Below are positions 27,099-38,524 of a DNA stretch of 64,000 bases, piece after piece (within the stretch, counting starts at the first letter, position 1; the number at the start of each line of letters is the position of its first letter). The position numbers and the translations under genes are program-made. The stretch comes from Symbiodinium sp. CCMP2592 (taxonomy: Eukaryota; Sar; Dinophyceae; Suessiales; Symbiodiniaceae): the NCBI GenBank assembly GCA_905221615.1, contig CAJNDT010001000.1:38734-102733 (forward strand), in the 5' to 3' direction. The notes under the pieces were generated by a model that made no database searches, was not told the origin of the DNA, and saw only the letters and a list, made by a program, of their open reading frames with translations.

Positions 27099-27480
27099 GA
27101 CTTATGCCACTGGACACTTCATGAAGCTAAGCTCTCACAAGCAAACCTATCGTAGCATTGCCAGCAGCATTGCTCATAGCATCATCTCAGCACCATACAT
27201 ACCCACTGATCCAAGATCCACTGAATCTCAGACAAGAAATTAAGGATGTTGCTGGCAATGCAAAGTCTCTGGGCCATCGATTCGCGTTGGAGGCTTGGGG
27301 CTTCGGGGTCTGTCGAGACCTTGACCTGAAAGACCAAAGAGACTGCTCGCTCTCCTCAAAGGCCCTGGCATGCCCTCTGAGCCACGTCTCTACCATTGAG
27401 ATCCGACGAGGTTCTGCTAGGGATACCAAAATGTAGCAGTAGCTGTTGCAGCAGCAGTGGCGGTGGCGATAGCAGGAACG
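27099..27480. other. Upstream region open on both strands
   Basis: Between the start of the six-exon gene and the GGT array, both strands are open: plus 27158-27436 and minus about 27420-27187. Composition is protein-like on each strand. No splice sites decide the matter. It could be an upstream exon or leader of the minus-strand gene, or unrelated sequence. Confidence 0.3.
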
Positions 27481-28335
27481 GAACAGTGGTGGTGGTGCCG
27501 GTGGTGGTGGTGGTGGTGCATGCGGTAGTGGTGGTGTTGATGGTGTTGATGGTGGTGGTGGTGGTGGTGGTGGTGGTGGTGGTGGTGGTGGTGGTGGTGG
27601 TGGTGGCGGTGGTGGTGGTGGTGGGTGGTGGTGGTGGTATGTGGTGGTTTTTATGGAGGTGGTGGTATGTGGTGCTGGTGGGGGTGCTGCTGCTAGGGCT
27701 GGTGCTGGCAGTGGTAGTGGGGGTAGTGGGGGTAGTGGGGGTGGTGGTGCTGGTGGTGCTGGTGGTGGTGGTGCTGGTGGTGCTGGTGCTGGTGCTGGCG
27801 CTGGCGCTGGCGCTGGCGCTGGCACTGGCGCTGGCGCTGGCGCTGGGGCTGGTGCTGGTGCTGGTTGTGGTGGAGGTGCTGCTGGTGCTGGTGTGGTGGT
27901 GGAAATGCTGGTGCTGGTGCAGTGGTGGGGTGATATAGTGGTGGGTGGTGGTGGGTGGTGGTGGGTGGTGGTGGGTGGTGGTGGGTGGTGGTGGGTGGTG
28001 GTGGGTGGTGGTGGGTGGTGGTGGGTGGTGGGTGGTGGGTGGTGGTGTGGTGGTGTGGTGGTGTGGTGGTGTGGTGGTGTGGTGGTGTGGTGGTGTGGTG
28101 GTGTGGTGGTGTGGTGGTGTGGTGGTGTGGTGGTGTGGTGGTGTGGTGGTGTGGAGGTGTGGTGGTGTGGTGGTGTGGTGGTGTGGTGGGGTGGTGGGGT
28201 GGTGGGGTGGTGGGGTGGTGGGGTGGTGGGGTGGTGGGGTGGTGGGGTGGCTGGTGGCTGGTGGCTGGTGGCTGGTGGCTGGTGGCTGGTGGTGGTGGTG
28301 GCGGCGGTGGTGCTGGTGGTGAGAATGTTGGTGCT
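27481..28335. repeat. Long GGT-based microsatellite, G-rich plus strand
   Basis: About 850 bp of GGT, GCTGGT, GGGTGGTG, GTGTGGTG, GGGTGGTGG and GGCTGGTG modules in homogeneous blocks, changing module from left to right. Very long Gly/Val/Trp or Pro/His/Thr open frames arise from the repeat and are not called as genes. Runs of GGG or GG at short spacing could form G-quadruplexes. Confidence 0.95.
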
Positions 28336-28462
28336 GGTGGTGGTGGGTGGTGGGTGGTAAATGGTGGGTGTGTGGGTAATGGGTGGTAAGTGATCAGTGA
28401 TCAGTATAATTAATATACCGTACCTAAATAACACTAAAGAATAGACAGACTAGATAATATTA

Positions 28463-28557
28463 GACGCTGCCCCCACCCTGTAATAGTGGGGGGCCCTAAT
28501 ACTATAATCCTTACATTACAGCTTATAGTCACTATTACAGGGTGAGGGGGCAGCTTC
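28463..28557. mobile_element. MITE-1 copy
   Basis: TA-flanked GACGCTGCCCCCACCCTGTA with a right end of GGGTGAGGGGGCAGCTTC. Confidence 0.88.
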
Positions 28558-28622
28558 TATTTACAAATTATATTATATATTGCTTCAATGATAAATAAAT
28601 AATCTAATCTAAATATTCGTTA

Positions 28623-28739
28623 GAAGGTGCCCCCACCCTGTAATAGTGGTATAATAGGAATATAATATGGCCATGGCCCTAGTATAATCCTTATAACTTA
28701 TATAACTTATAGCCACTATTACAGGGTGGGGGTCCCTTC
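28623..28739. mobile_element. MITE-1 copy, 65 bp from the previous one
   Basis: TA-flanked GAAGGTGCCCCCACCCTGTA with a right end of GGGTGGGGGTCCCTTC. Confidence 0.9.
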
Positions 28740-28755
28740 TAATAGATCCGATTCG

Positions 28756-29478
<723 letters not shown>

Positions 29479-31065
29479 CGGGCCCGGGCTCCAAACTGAC
29501 TCGGCTCTGAGTTTGGTGGGTGCCTCCGGGGCCCGAAATTGGATCTCATTTGCTGGTGCTACTTTTTGGCTGTGTGTTTAATGTTAAACCTAATTTTGAG
29601 CTATTACAGGGAGGGGGCCACATCGAACATATGACATATGTGCTCTTGCGATGTGATTACATACGCTGCATGTTTTGTGGACATGTTCGCGAAATCAATC
29701 CTTTCATGCTGTACAAGACTAGGCATGAATCTCTGCTGGAAGACGGTACCGTAAGAAGACCACTTAATTGATCGTCTTCGCCCGTTACCGTGTACGGAAC
29801 TAAACGTTTCGTCTACTCTTCTCTAGGACTGAAGCCTTTACTAAGGGAGATTTAGTGTTATACGGAAAATGTATTGGCTTGGCTTACACTTATCTAAAGG
29901 GACATGTATAACGTGTGTTGCTTCATGCTTGGATGGGGGTGTCTCTAGGTGGTTCGCTTTCATTTTTGTACGTCTTTAACTGGTGCTTACACTAAAGAGC
30001 ACTACCCAGTACAGTCACCTTAAAACTCTGACATACAGGAGTCTTTATTGGTCATCATGCATTAGGTGCGAACAAGGTAAACGACTGTGTAAGAACAGAC
30101 AAGCTCTAGCTCGATAGGATGGACATGATTCAGATGATGCATAGGCTAAAAATTACCTAAGCTCAGAATAAACATGTAAACCGTATATGATACAAGACAG
30201 CGACAACAACACACTTATCTCATCAGTACCAATAGCAATATAGCTTAATCGAAGAGGAGTAGAATGGAGTAGAAAGTTCAATACGCAGCCAAAACATGTT
30301 GAATTATCGTCGGTCGTCGCCTCCTTCAGCTGGCTTCTAGGAACAAATATGTCGGCAGAATAAGCTATAATTTGACTGACAGTTTTGGCGTATGTTGGCA
30401 AATCGTGAAAGCACAGGTGCAAATATTCGAAAAGTAACAGCTCGTAGGCTTATACTTTATCAAAATGTGAATAAACGTAGGATTCAACAACCAATACATT
30501 TACTTTTACAGGTCGGGCTAGTATAAAAACCGGGTGAGCAATAGCCACGGGACTAGCGTACCTAGGAAATTTTTTTTTGCAGACATACTAACACAGGGGG
30601 AAATAAAGAGTGTTAGCTGGGTTACCTACCTAGGAAAGTTTTTATTCAGACATAGTAAGACAGGTGGAAATAAAGAGTGTTAGCTGGGTTGGTATTACTG
30701 AAGCAATCAGAACGGTGGGTATAACCATAGTAGTAAAGACACTGGTCACAGGAAGAACATCTTTGGTAAATGTAACAGTGAAACTACACGTGGTGCTGGC
30801 ATAGACGAAAATATTAGTACTTTCGTGTACTTTGCATATAACAAAGAACAGTGGAGATTGGAAAGGTTTGTATTGCCACGACGACGATCCCGCACAATTC
30901 AAGCGCAAAGCGTGGTACATGAGGGGGGGGGGGGGGTAGAATATATATATATATATATAGATAAAATATCATTACACATATATGTATATGTGTGTATACA
31001 TATATATATATATATATACATACACATATTTGTATATACATATACGTATATATATATATATATAG

Positions 31066-31098
<33 letters not shown>

Positions 31099-31323
31099 CA
31101 TACATATATGTATATATGTACTATGCAAATATGTATGTGTACGTGCATGTGCGTGTGCATGTGTACGTGCATGTGTGTGTGTATGCGCTTGTGTGTGCGT
31201 GTGTGTGTGTGTGTGTGTGCATGCATGTTCGTATGTTTGTATATGTGTATATATGCACATGTACATGTAGATGTAGATGTGTCTTTGTGTGTATGTGTGT
31301 ATGTTTGTGTGTATGTACGTGAA

Positions 31324-31356
<33 letters not shown>

Positions 31357-31367
31357 GTGTCTGTGTC

Positions 31368-31410
<43 letters not shown>

Positions 31411-31596
31411 GTGTGTGTATATATTTATAACATACATATAATCTGTATATATATATATATATACATATACATATGCATACATGCGCGCAGATACAAAGAT
31501 GTTTCTCCCCTCCAGGCCATGGCTGTCGCTTGAGACTTTTCACCTCGTGAGGTGCCACCGGACGTCCTATTTCGGAGCCTGGGCTGGAGTTCTTCC
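29479..31596. other. Spacer without recognised genes; MITE-1 half remnant at 29601-29620
   Basis: The string CTATTACAGG-GAGGGGGCC at 29601-29619 looks like the right half of a MITE-1. A direct duplication of about 67 bp lies at 30559-30690 (CCTAGGAAA...GTTAGCTGGGTT twice). Short frames on both strands carry no recognisable motif. Confidence 0.5.
30940..31480. repeat. TA / TATG / TG compound microsatellite
   Basis: Alternating TA, TACA, TGTG and TATGTG blocks for more than 500 bp. The Tyr/Ile and Thr/His frames found here are by-products. Confidence 0.95.
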
Positions 31597-31706
31597 GTCT
31601 GGTTCTTAGTAGGGAATGGGGGAATGGGTTGTGGGGACCATTATTTGGGATTTATATAGGGATTACTATAGGGATCCATTTCCCCATGCTCTACTAAGCA
31701 CCAGAC
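31597..31706. mobile_element. Palindromic element, TIR GTCTGGT-CTTAGTAGGG
   Basis: The inverted ends are GTCTGGTTCTTAGTAGGGAA and its near complement (CTACTAAGCACCAGAC). A second copy lies at 36779-36884. It is non-coding, about 110 bp, MITE-like. Confidence 0.75.
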
Positions 31707-32144
31707 AGTCTTTCATCATAACAGTGCACGCGATTGGGGCTCGTTTGAGAGGTGCAAACCTTAAGCTTGAAACCCCAAAACAACCTACACGCGAAACCCT
31801 AAACATTACGAAGGTACTGGAAAGGTTGGGACGAGAGTTACTACAAGAGCTACTTTACTAAACTATGAGGCAAGGTGCATTCACTGGTTCCTTTGGTCGT
31901 TGCGATAAGGGGTCTTTTTCGGGCTACTATACGGGCTACTGTAAGGGTTGCCTGATGTGCGTATTACCACGAGGGTGAGAACCATCATCACAACGACAGC
32001 GCGAATTAAAGCAAACAAAACCCTTCTTACTCACATTGGAACCAGATGGGCAACAGCACAGGCGCTACTTTACTAGCAACAGCCAGCATGGAAATGAGTA
32101 TAGAAGTCGACATGGGAAATGCATGGACATACGTTATTCATAGG

Positions 32145-32270
32145 GACCCTTACGGGCGTAGGAGGGAGGGGGGTAGGGCTATACTTCCTTAAACAGCATT
32201 CTTAGGCCCGTATTATGGACATTAATGCCCCCTACCCTGCCTCCCCCTACCCCTCTAAGGGTCCCTATGA
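32145..32270. mobile_element. Palindromic element, TIR AGGGACCCTTA
   Basis: CATAGGGACCCTTACGGG at the left mirrors CCTCTAAGGGTCCCTATG at the right, with GGTAGGG/CCCTACC inside. A relative lies at 37733-37861. Confidence 0.7.
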
Positions 32271-32305
32271 GTAATCAATACAGACGGGCAGCTTGGTGAG
32301 GATCC

Positions 32306-35300
32306 TCAGGAGCAATGCCATTCGACCAATTTGCCGGCAGCCTCCCGTTCCCCGGCTTCTTTCGCCTTGGCCATCCATTGACATGCCAGCTCATCGGAGC
32401 CTGGACTCTTGTTTAAGGAACTCAATTTGAGCTACTATGATAAGGAAACCGTGTTTCTTTCACATAGATCCTCATTATGGTAACAAAAATTACACTCTTC
32501 AATTTACCATGATAAGGAAACCATATTATATACCATAAATCCCCATTATGGTAACACAAATCCACTCTTCAACACGAACCCAGGCGCTCCGATCGCTCCT
32601 GTAGAGAAGGGCCAGGTACCGCAAAGCAGAAGTGCTACCCCTTGCAATGGCCAACTCGTACATCCCCTTGGCCTTGCTTAAGGCTATACGTTCATAGTCT
32701 TCTTGCATAAAAGGGGAGTACCGAGGAGACGTCTTCAAGACGTGAGCCATCAGTTCGTAAAGGTACGCAAGGCTGGTTGCTGCTTCAGTGCTGCCCCTCT
32801 CGATGCCCATCTCATAGAGTTCCTTGGCCTTGTCCCAATCCTGGTCGACCCCACGGCCATCGCGGTACATGTGCCCAAGACATTCCGGGGCGAGGTCGTC
32901 ACCACTGTTGATGCCCTTCTCATACAGCTCTTTGGCCTTATGGAAATCCTGTGCTGCACCCTGCCCGTTCTCGTATAGGGCTCCAAGACTAGTAGAGGCT
33001 CTGCGCCATCCCCTGCGCATGCCCATTTCATAGAGTTCCCGGGTCTTCTCAAAATCCCGGGCCACCCCGAAGCCGTGGGCGTACAAGAACCCGAGAGCAG
33101 TGGGGGCAGCAGCACTGTCCCTTTCGATGGCTATCTCATACAATTCTTTGGCCTTGTGGAAATCTTGGGCGACGCCTTGCCCGTCCTGGTACATGTTTCC
33201 AAGGGCACACGGGGCTTCGGAGTCGCCCTCCTCCATGGCCAGCTGAAAAAGTTCCCGTGCTTTCTGAAAGTCCCGAGCCACCCCGAGGCCGTACTGGTAC
33301 AAGCGACCGAGGCTCCAGCGCGCAGTGGCGCTGCCCTTTTCGATGCCCGTTTCATAGAATTCTTTGGCCCTGCGGAAGTCTTTGACCACACCTTCTCCAG
33401 TCTCGTACAAATATCCAAGGTGGCTGAGGGCAACCACGTCGCCTCTTTTGATGGCTAGCTCATACAGTTCCTTCGCCTTGTGGAAGTCTTGCGCTACACC
33501 GTTGGCATTCTGGTACATGCTTCCCAGTCTGGTAGCGGCAAAAGTGTCGCCCCTCTGTAAGCCGAGTTCATAGAGTTTCCGTGCCTTTTGAAAATCGCGG
33601 ACCACTCCGCAGCCGCGATAGTACAGGAACCCGAGGGCACACGGGGCGGAAGCGCTGCCCCTTTCGAGGCCTATCTCATACAGCTCTTTAGCTGCATGGC
33701 AGTTTTTCGTCACACCTTCTCCCTGCTGCCACATGATTCCGAGGGAAAACGGGGCCTCCGGATCGCCATAAGTGTAGGCCAGCTGAAAAAGTTCCCGTGC
33801 TTTCTGAAAGTCCCGAGCCACCCCGAGGCCGTACTGGTACAAGCGACCGAGGCTCCAGCGCGCAGTGGCGCTGCCCTTTTCGATGCCCGTTTCATAGAAT
33901 TCTTTGGCCCTGCGGAAGTCTTTGACCACACCTTCTCCAGTCTCGTACAAATATCCAAGGTGGCTGAGGGCAACCACGTCGCCTCTTTTGATGGCTAGCT
34001 CATACAGTTCCTTCGCCTTGTGGAAGTCTTGGGCCACACCTTGGCCAAGCTGGTACAAGACTCCCAGGCCGCTGATGCCCCGAGCGTAGCCCCTTTGCAT
34101 GCTAAGTTCAAAGAGTTCCCGTGCCTTCCTGGGTTGTAGTTCTGGGGCTCTGAAAAGTATTTATGAATAGGTACCTCTACAGGACTATAGGAACCATAAG
34201 GGAAATCAACAAGTTTCCCAAATTGCCACCTAGCTTCTGAAAGCTTCGTGACACCCCGAAGCCGCTGTAGTACATGAATCCGAGTTGGCAACAAGCCTCG
34301 TCGGGGTCGAAGAGAAACCGAGCTCCACCGACGACAAGGTTCTCTTTGGCACAGGGACCCCAGCGCCATGTGGTGCTCTCCTGAAACTTGTCTGACACTG
34401 GGGACAGCAAGCGCGCCCTTTCGTAAATGACGGAAGTCGCCCCTCTCATGTCCACCAATGTCATGGCGGGGTGCGTGAAGGTGATGTTCATCTGCAGCTT
34501 GCCGCGGAAGGCTTGAACAACAGCTTTCAGCTCACTTCTGTAGAAGACTGTGTCAAAGAGGCTCTTGTAAGACAGCTCTTGCCTCATGGAGTTTCCGAAA
34601 ATAGGGGACCCTAATATAGCACCCTAAATAGTAGGATCCTTCTTATAAGGACCCCAGAATAAGGTACCCCTAACTTTCGGAAACTCCCCTTGCAAGACCG
34701 ATCTTGCCTCAGGACCCCAAAGAAGGCACCCCTAATTTTCGGAATCTCCCCTATGATTAGTAATCAATTTTTGCCCTGGCAGGAACCCAAGGGTCTTGTA
34801 AGACCGATCTTTTGGAATCTGCCCCCACCCTGTAATAGTGACTATAAGGATTATATAGGATTCTATTAGGGCCCTATTATATTCCTATTATGCCACTATT
34901 ACAGGGTGGGGGCAGCTTCTAACCGATCTTGCCTCATGTGATAGCCGATCGCGATGGCGACTCCTGGAGACCTCGCAGCCCAAGTGCTGGCGAACTGCCT
35001 GGATGCACCAACCCAAAACGCCTTGACCTTCAGGGTTTCCCTATAGTCTCCATTGTAGTTCCTTTTTTGGGTTACCTTATAGGATCCTTAATATACTTGG
35101 TTAAACCAAAAAGAGGAACTAGAACGGAGACTAAGGTAGGGTTTAGGGCGAAGTCCCTCAGGGACCATGTACCCACATAGTATACTTTACTTCTGTAAGG
35201 GTTACTATAGGGGCTCCTCTCCAAGGGTAAAAGGAGGGACCCTTATTAAGGACCCCTAGGTATATACCCTTAATATAGCTATTATATACTATAGCCCATC

Positions 35301-38300
35301 ATGGGGTAGGGGTCCCCATTCAGGGTCCCTCCTTTTCCCCTTTGATCCTCAGGGTTTGGCGGTCCATGTACGCTTCATGGTCAGTTCACAAGCATGCATG
35401 CAGGAAAATGTGCTGAGGCCCGTCTCTCGGACAGGATAAAACTCAAAACCCGACTAGCCATGTACTATCTCAGGGGCCTTAAAAGTAGGGGCCTTACACC
35501 AAACCCTTTTAGGGCTCTCGAAACCCCAAACCCCTAAACCCTAAACCCTTAAAGCCCTAAACCCCTAAACCCTAAACCCTTCAAGCCCTAAACCCTAACC
35601 CCTAAAAGCCCTAAAGCCCTAAACCCTAACCCCGCCTTCGGAAAGCTGCAGGACCATTATACTATATAGTATAACAAGGAACCCAAAAACAGTATGGGTA
35701 ATTATTGAGGCCGCTGTAGTAAGCGCTGCCCACCTTCGGAAAGCTGCAGGACTTCAGAGTATTCACCCCGGGAGCCAGGAGGAGCTGCCCTAGCCGGGTG
35801 TCCGGATCCTCCTTTCCGGGCGCAAGGTAGGGTTTAGGAGTTTAAGGCTTTTAGGGTTTAGGGTTTAGGGGTTTTTAGGGTTTAGGGTTTTTAGGGTTTA
35901 GGGTTTAGGAGTTTAGGGCCGGTTTCTAGGGTTTAGGGGCCTTACTAAATAGAATAGAGCTCCTTTAAAGCTGTGTATAAGGCCTACTATAAGGGATCTA
36001 TAAGGGCAATATACTGTAAATGGTCTATAAGTGATCTATAGTAAGGTTCTACAGTGTAAGGGCCTGAATCATTAGAATGGGGCTGCGGGGTATTTATGCT
36101 GTACCATAATGGACCGAAGTGAAGAAGACGTTCGGGTGCAGGGTTTATAGGGGTTTAGAGGTTTAGGGTTAAGGGTTTTAGGGTTTAGGGTTTTAGGGTT
36201 TTAGGGTTTAGGATTTAGGGTGATAAGTAGTAAGGAAGGCGGGCGTGGGATTCAAGACGTCCCCTGTTTCAGATTTGCTTGCAATTCCCTCCTTACTCGG
36301 GGTCCTTACAGCCTCCACACACGTTCTGCTCTGACAAAGCCTTCTTATCGATTCTTTATTACAATCCTACCGAACTACCTAGTTCTTCGGCTCTTAAGTA
36401 CGGCCAAATATTTAAGACGCCGCTGGGTGCTGGGCACATATCTCGAACTCTAACCCCTGAAACCCAAACAACTGACCAATGACTCGGCACTTAAGACGTA
36501 CCAAACACACCTATGCCGGGCGAGGGGCCCACATATTTCAGCACTACCACCTGATCTTAAAGTATACACCTGATTCCGTTGAAAAATCGCTTGTAAACAC
36601 CAGAAGCCTTTGTATTTTGACTAAAACCAAGCTGTGTCTGAAATTCGGCGCCCGGCATAAGGAACAGGTGGAAAAAAAGATCAATGAAGGCCCTATATCA
36701 CAGCCATGTCCCAAAACCAAACTCCCCAACACCCCGAAACGCCAAAACCCTGCAACCGAGGTACACAACACACAACTCCCTGGTGCTTAGTAGGGACTGG
36801 GGGAGGGGATCCCTATAGTAGCCCCTATATAATGCGGCAATGACCATAATCTATTCCCCCATTCCCTACTAAGAACTAGACAGACAAAGAAGAGAAGGAG
36901 TCTTACCATGTTTTCATGTATCTTAGTTGTGGCCGGCGGTTGTGGAGTCTCTGGGAACAACCCCAAAGACTCCAATATTCCTTGATTAAGGAATATACCT
37001 TAAATTACAGTAGGATCCCTAATATGATTTCAGGTGTACCTGGACCCTAAGGAACCTACCTTTTAGGGCCCCCCTAAATATGATTCCTTCATATAAGTCC
37101 CTCTAAAGGTAGATTTAGATTATTTGGGGTTCAGGTATTCCTTAATTACTATACTGAACTTGGAACCCTAGCACAAATCATAGTTTAAGCTGCTTTTTCG
37201 GGATTATAATAACCAAAAAATTAAACACTATTTCTAAGTACCCCTAAGCTTAATTCAGTGATAATGGAGCGTCGGCTTATATGATTTCTTCATATAAGCC
37301 CCTATCAAGGTAGATTATTTGGGGTTAATTAAAGTAAACCCTAAACCCTAGATCCTTCCTTAATTAAGGGATAATGGAGTCTCTGGGAACACCGTTTGTA
37401 GCCAGTCCTGGCTCTGCAGGACGCAGCCGCCCTTTTGTCGCAGTGGTCCAAGGACTTCTTCACCTAGGGTTTGGGGTTTAGGGGTTTAGGGGTTTAGGGT
37501 TTAGGATTTAGGGGTGTAGAGTTTAGGGTTTCGGGGTTGCGGGGTTTAGGGTTTAGAGTTTAGGGGTTCGGGGTTTAGGGTAGGGAGTTTAACTTAAGCT
37601 CCCATAGTAGAGATCTATAGAATATAGAATAGTAAGGACCTATATTATATGGCTGCAAAGACCATAAGGGCTCCATTAAAGGGCCATTGGGGTCCTGGTA
37701 CTATGGTAACTTAAACACTAAATATTACACAGGGACCCTTCGGGGGGTAGCGGGGAGGTGGGTAGGGGGTGTTAATACCCATAGTAATGACTTACTAGGC
37801 TGATTTGAGGAAGTATAGTCCCCTACCCCCCTCCCGCCTACCCCCTTAGGGGTCCCTAGGAACCTTACCTATAGTCTCCATTGTAGTTCCTTTTTGGGGG
37901 TTACTTCTAGGATCCTTAATATAAAATTGGTTAAGCCTGAAAAAAGAACTACAATGGAGACTATAGGTACACTCACCCCCTTAGGGGAGTAGGTTATAAG
38001 TAGGGTTATAAGTACCCTAAATGGAGTTAATTACCCCAAGTATAACCCTACTTATAACCTACTTACTAAGTCCCCTGGGACTCCAAGTAGGAATCTTACA
38101 CTCTTCAATGAGAGCCCAGTCACGCTCCTCATCCTGGTAGCCACTCCACAGCAAGAGGTGCGTCTTCTCCTTATCAGGGTTGCTTTGTATAAAAACAGCT
38201 CATTATAAAAAAACACACCCTGAACCCTAGTCCCTAAAAAGTGAGCCCTAAATCCTAAACCCTAACCCCTAAACCCTACTTAACTGATGCTAAAGGCTAG

Positions 38301-38434
38301 TTTCCGAAAATAGGGGACGGTAATATAGTAGCCTAGATAATAGGATCCTTCTTACAAGGACCCCAAAATACCGTACCCCTCATTTTCGGAAGTTCCCAAA
38401 CGGGGTCGAGGAGCCGGGCCGCACTGCACCAAGC
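32306..38434 (-). CDS. 3' part of a split gene encoding a Sel1-like repeat protein
   Basis: The consistent exon chain is 38434-38402, 38182-38100, 37463-37375, 36942-36907, 35811-35734, 35027-34933, 34582-34234, 34124-32574 and 32407-32306 (stop TGA). Phases agree throughout; only the short 34233-34125 intron lacks a clear GT/GC/GA-AG edge, being bounded by a repeated AAG. A novel N-terminal part (KTHLLLWSGYQDEERDW, then AFWVGASRQFASTWAARS) is followed by about fifteen 36-residue Sel1-type repeats of pattern A..LG..Y..G.GV..D..KA.E.YE.. and a short tail (DELACQWMAKAKE). Sel1 repeats form TPR-like alpha-solenoids for protein binding; the partner is unknown. Two blocks of repeats are identical at DNA level, 540 bp apart. 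Introns carry MITEs and TTTAGGG-like repeats. Candidate 5' exons continue to 41705. Confidence 0.8.
34588..34688. mobile_element. MITE-2 copy (TIR GGAGTTTCCGAAAATAGGGG) in intron
   Basis: The left end GGAGTTTCCGAAAATAGGGG mirrors the right end CCCCTAACTTTCGGAAACTCC. It abuts the 3' edge of the intron before exon 34582-34234. Other copies are at 38299-38397, 40095-40195 and 49710-49810. Confidence 0.85.
34815..34919. mobile_element. MITE-1 copy inside a GC-AG intron of the Sel1 gene
   Basis: The right end is intact with TA following; the left end is diverged (GGAATCTGCCCCC) and TG replaces TA. It lies between exons 35027-34933 and 34582-34234. Confidence 0.88.
35045..35134. mobile_element. 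Palindromic element, TIR AGTCTCCATTGTAGTTCC
   Basis: AGTCTCCATTGTAGTTCC mirrors GGAACTAGAACGGAGACT. A second copy at 37870-37965 has nearly perfect inverted ends. Both lie in introns of the Sel1 gene. Confidence 0.8.
36779..36884. mobile_element. Palindromic element, second copy of the 31597 family
   Basis: CTGGTGCTTAGTAGGGACTG at the left and CCCTACTAAGAACTAGAC at the right. Confidence 0.75.
36943..37374. mobile_element. Intron made of a palindromic element with exonic edge repeat
   Basis: Its inner ends are GGAGTCTTTGGGG and its mirror, with TTAATTAAGG near one end. It separates two pieces of the Sel1 gene that join in frame. The 17-mer TGTTCCCAGAGACTCCA occurs at both intron edges. Further material (GGTAGATTATTTGGGG) appears as an inverted internal pair, suggesting a nested insertion. 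Relatives are at 44888-45000, 50055-50400 and 51676-52012. Confidence 0.65.
37733..37861. mobile_element. Palindromic element, GGGACCC/GGGTCCC ends
   Basis: GGGACCCTTCGGGGGGTAG mirrors CTACCCCCTTAGGGGTCCC. Same family as 32145-32270. Confidence 0.75.
37870..37965. mobile_element. Palindromic element, second copy of the 35045 family
   Basis: TAGTCTCCATTGTAGTTCC mirrors GAACTACAATGGAGACTA. Confidence 0.85.
37975..38085. mobile_element. Palindromic element, TAGGTTATAAGTAGGGTTAT ends
   Basis: GTAGGTTATAAGTAGGGTTA mirrors TAACCCTACTTATAACCTAC. The stem ends are near perfect. Intronic. Confidence 0.8.
38299..38397. mobile_element. MITE-2 copy
   Basis: AGTTTCCGAAAATAGGGGAC at the left and CATTTTCGGAAGTTCCC at the right. 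It lies in the intron between exons 38434-38402 and 38182-38100. Confidence 0.85.
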
Positions 38435-38524
38435 CTAGGTGTGGCTTTTGAGGCTTTTGAAAAATATTAGTAGATAAGATCCTCTTAAGCCCAATAAAGG
38501 AAAAAAAATGTCCCAAAGCCCTAC

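Noticed and set aside
27187-28434. Long Pro/His/Thr and Gly/Val/Trp open frames (up to 415 codons)
   Set aside because: They are translations of GGT/ACC microsatellite in several frames at once; no complexity beyond the repeat except possibly the last 75 codons near 27190-27420.
30814-31558. Tyr/Ile and Thr/His-rich frames up to 222 codons
   Set aside because: Products of TA/TG microsatellites.
32710-34089. Plus-strand open frames antisense to the Sel1 repeats
   Set aside because: They repeat with the 108-bp period of the Sel1 exon and are its shadows.
35500-35640. True telomere
   Set aside because: The heptamers are degenerate, change orientation repeatedly and are followed by more than 20 kb of genes.
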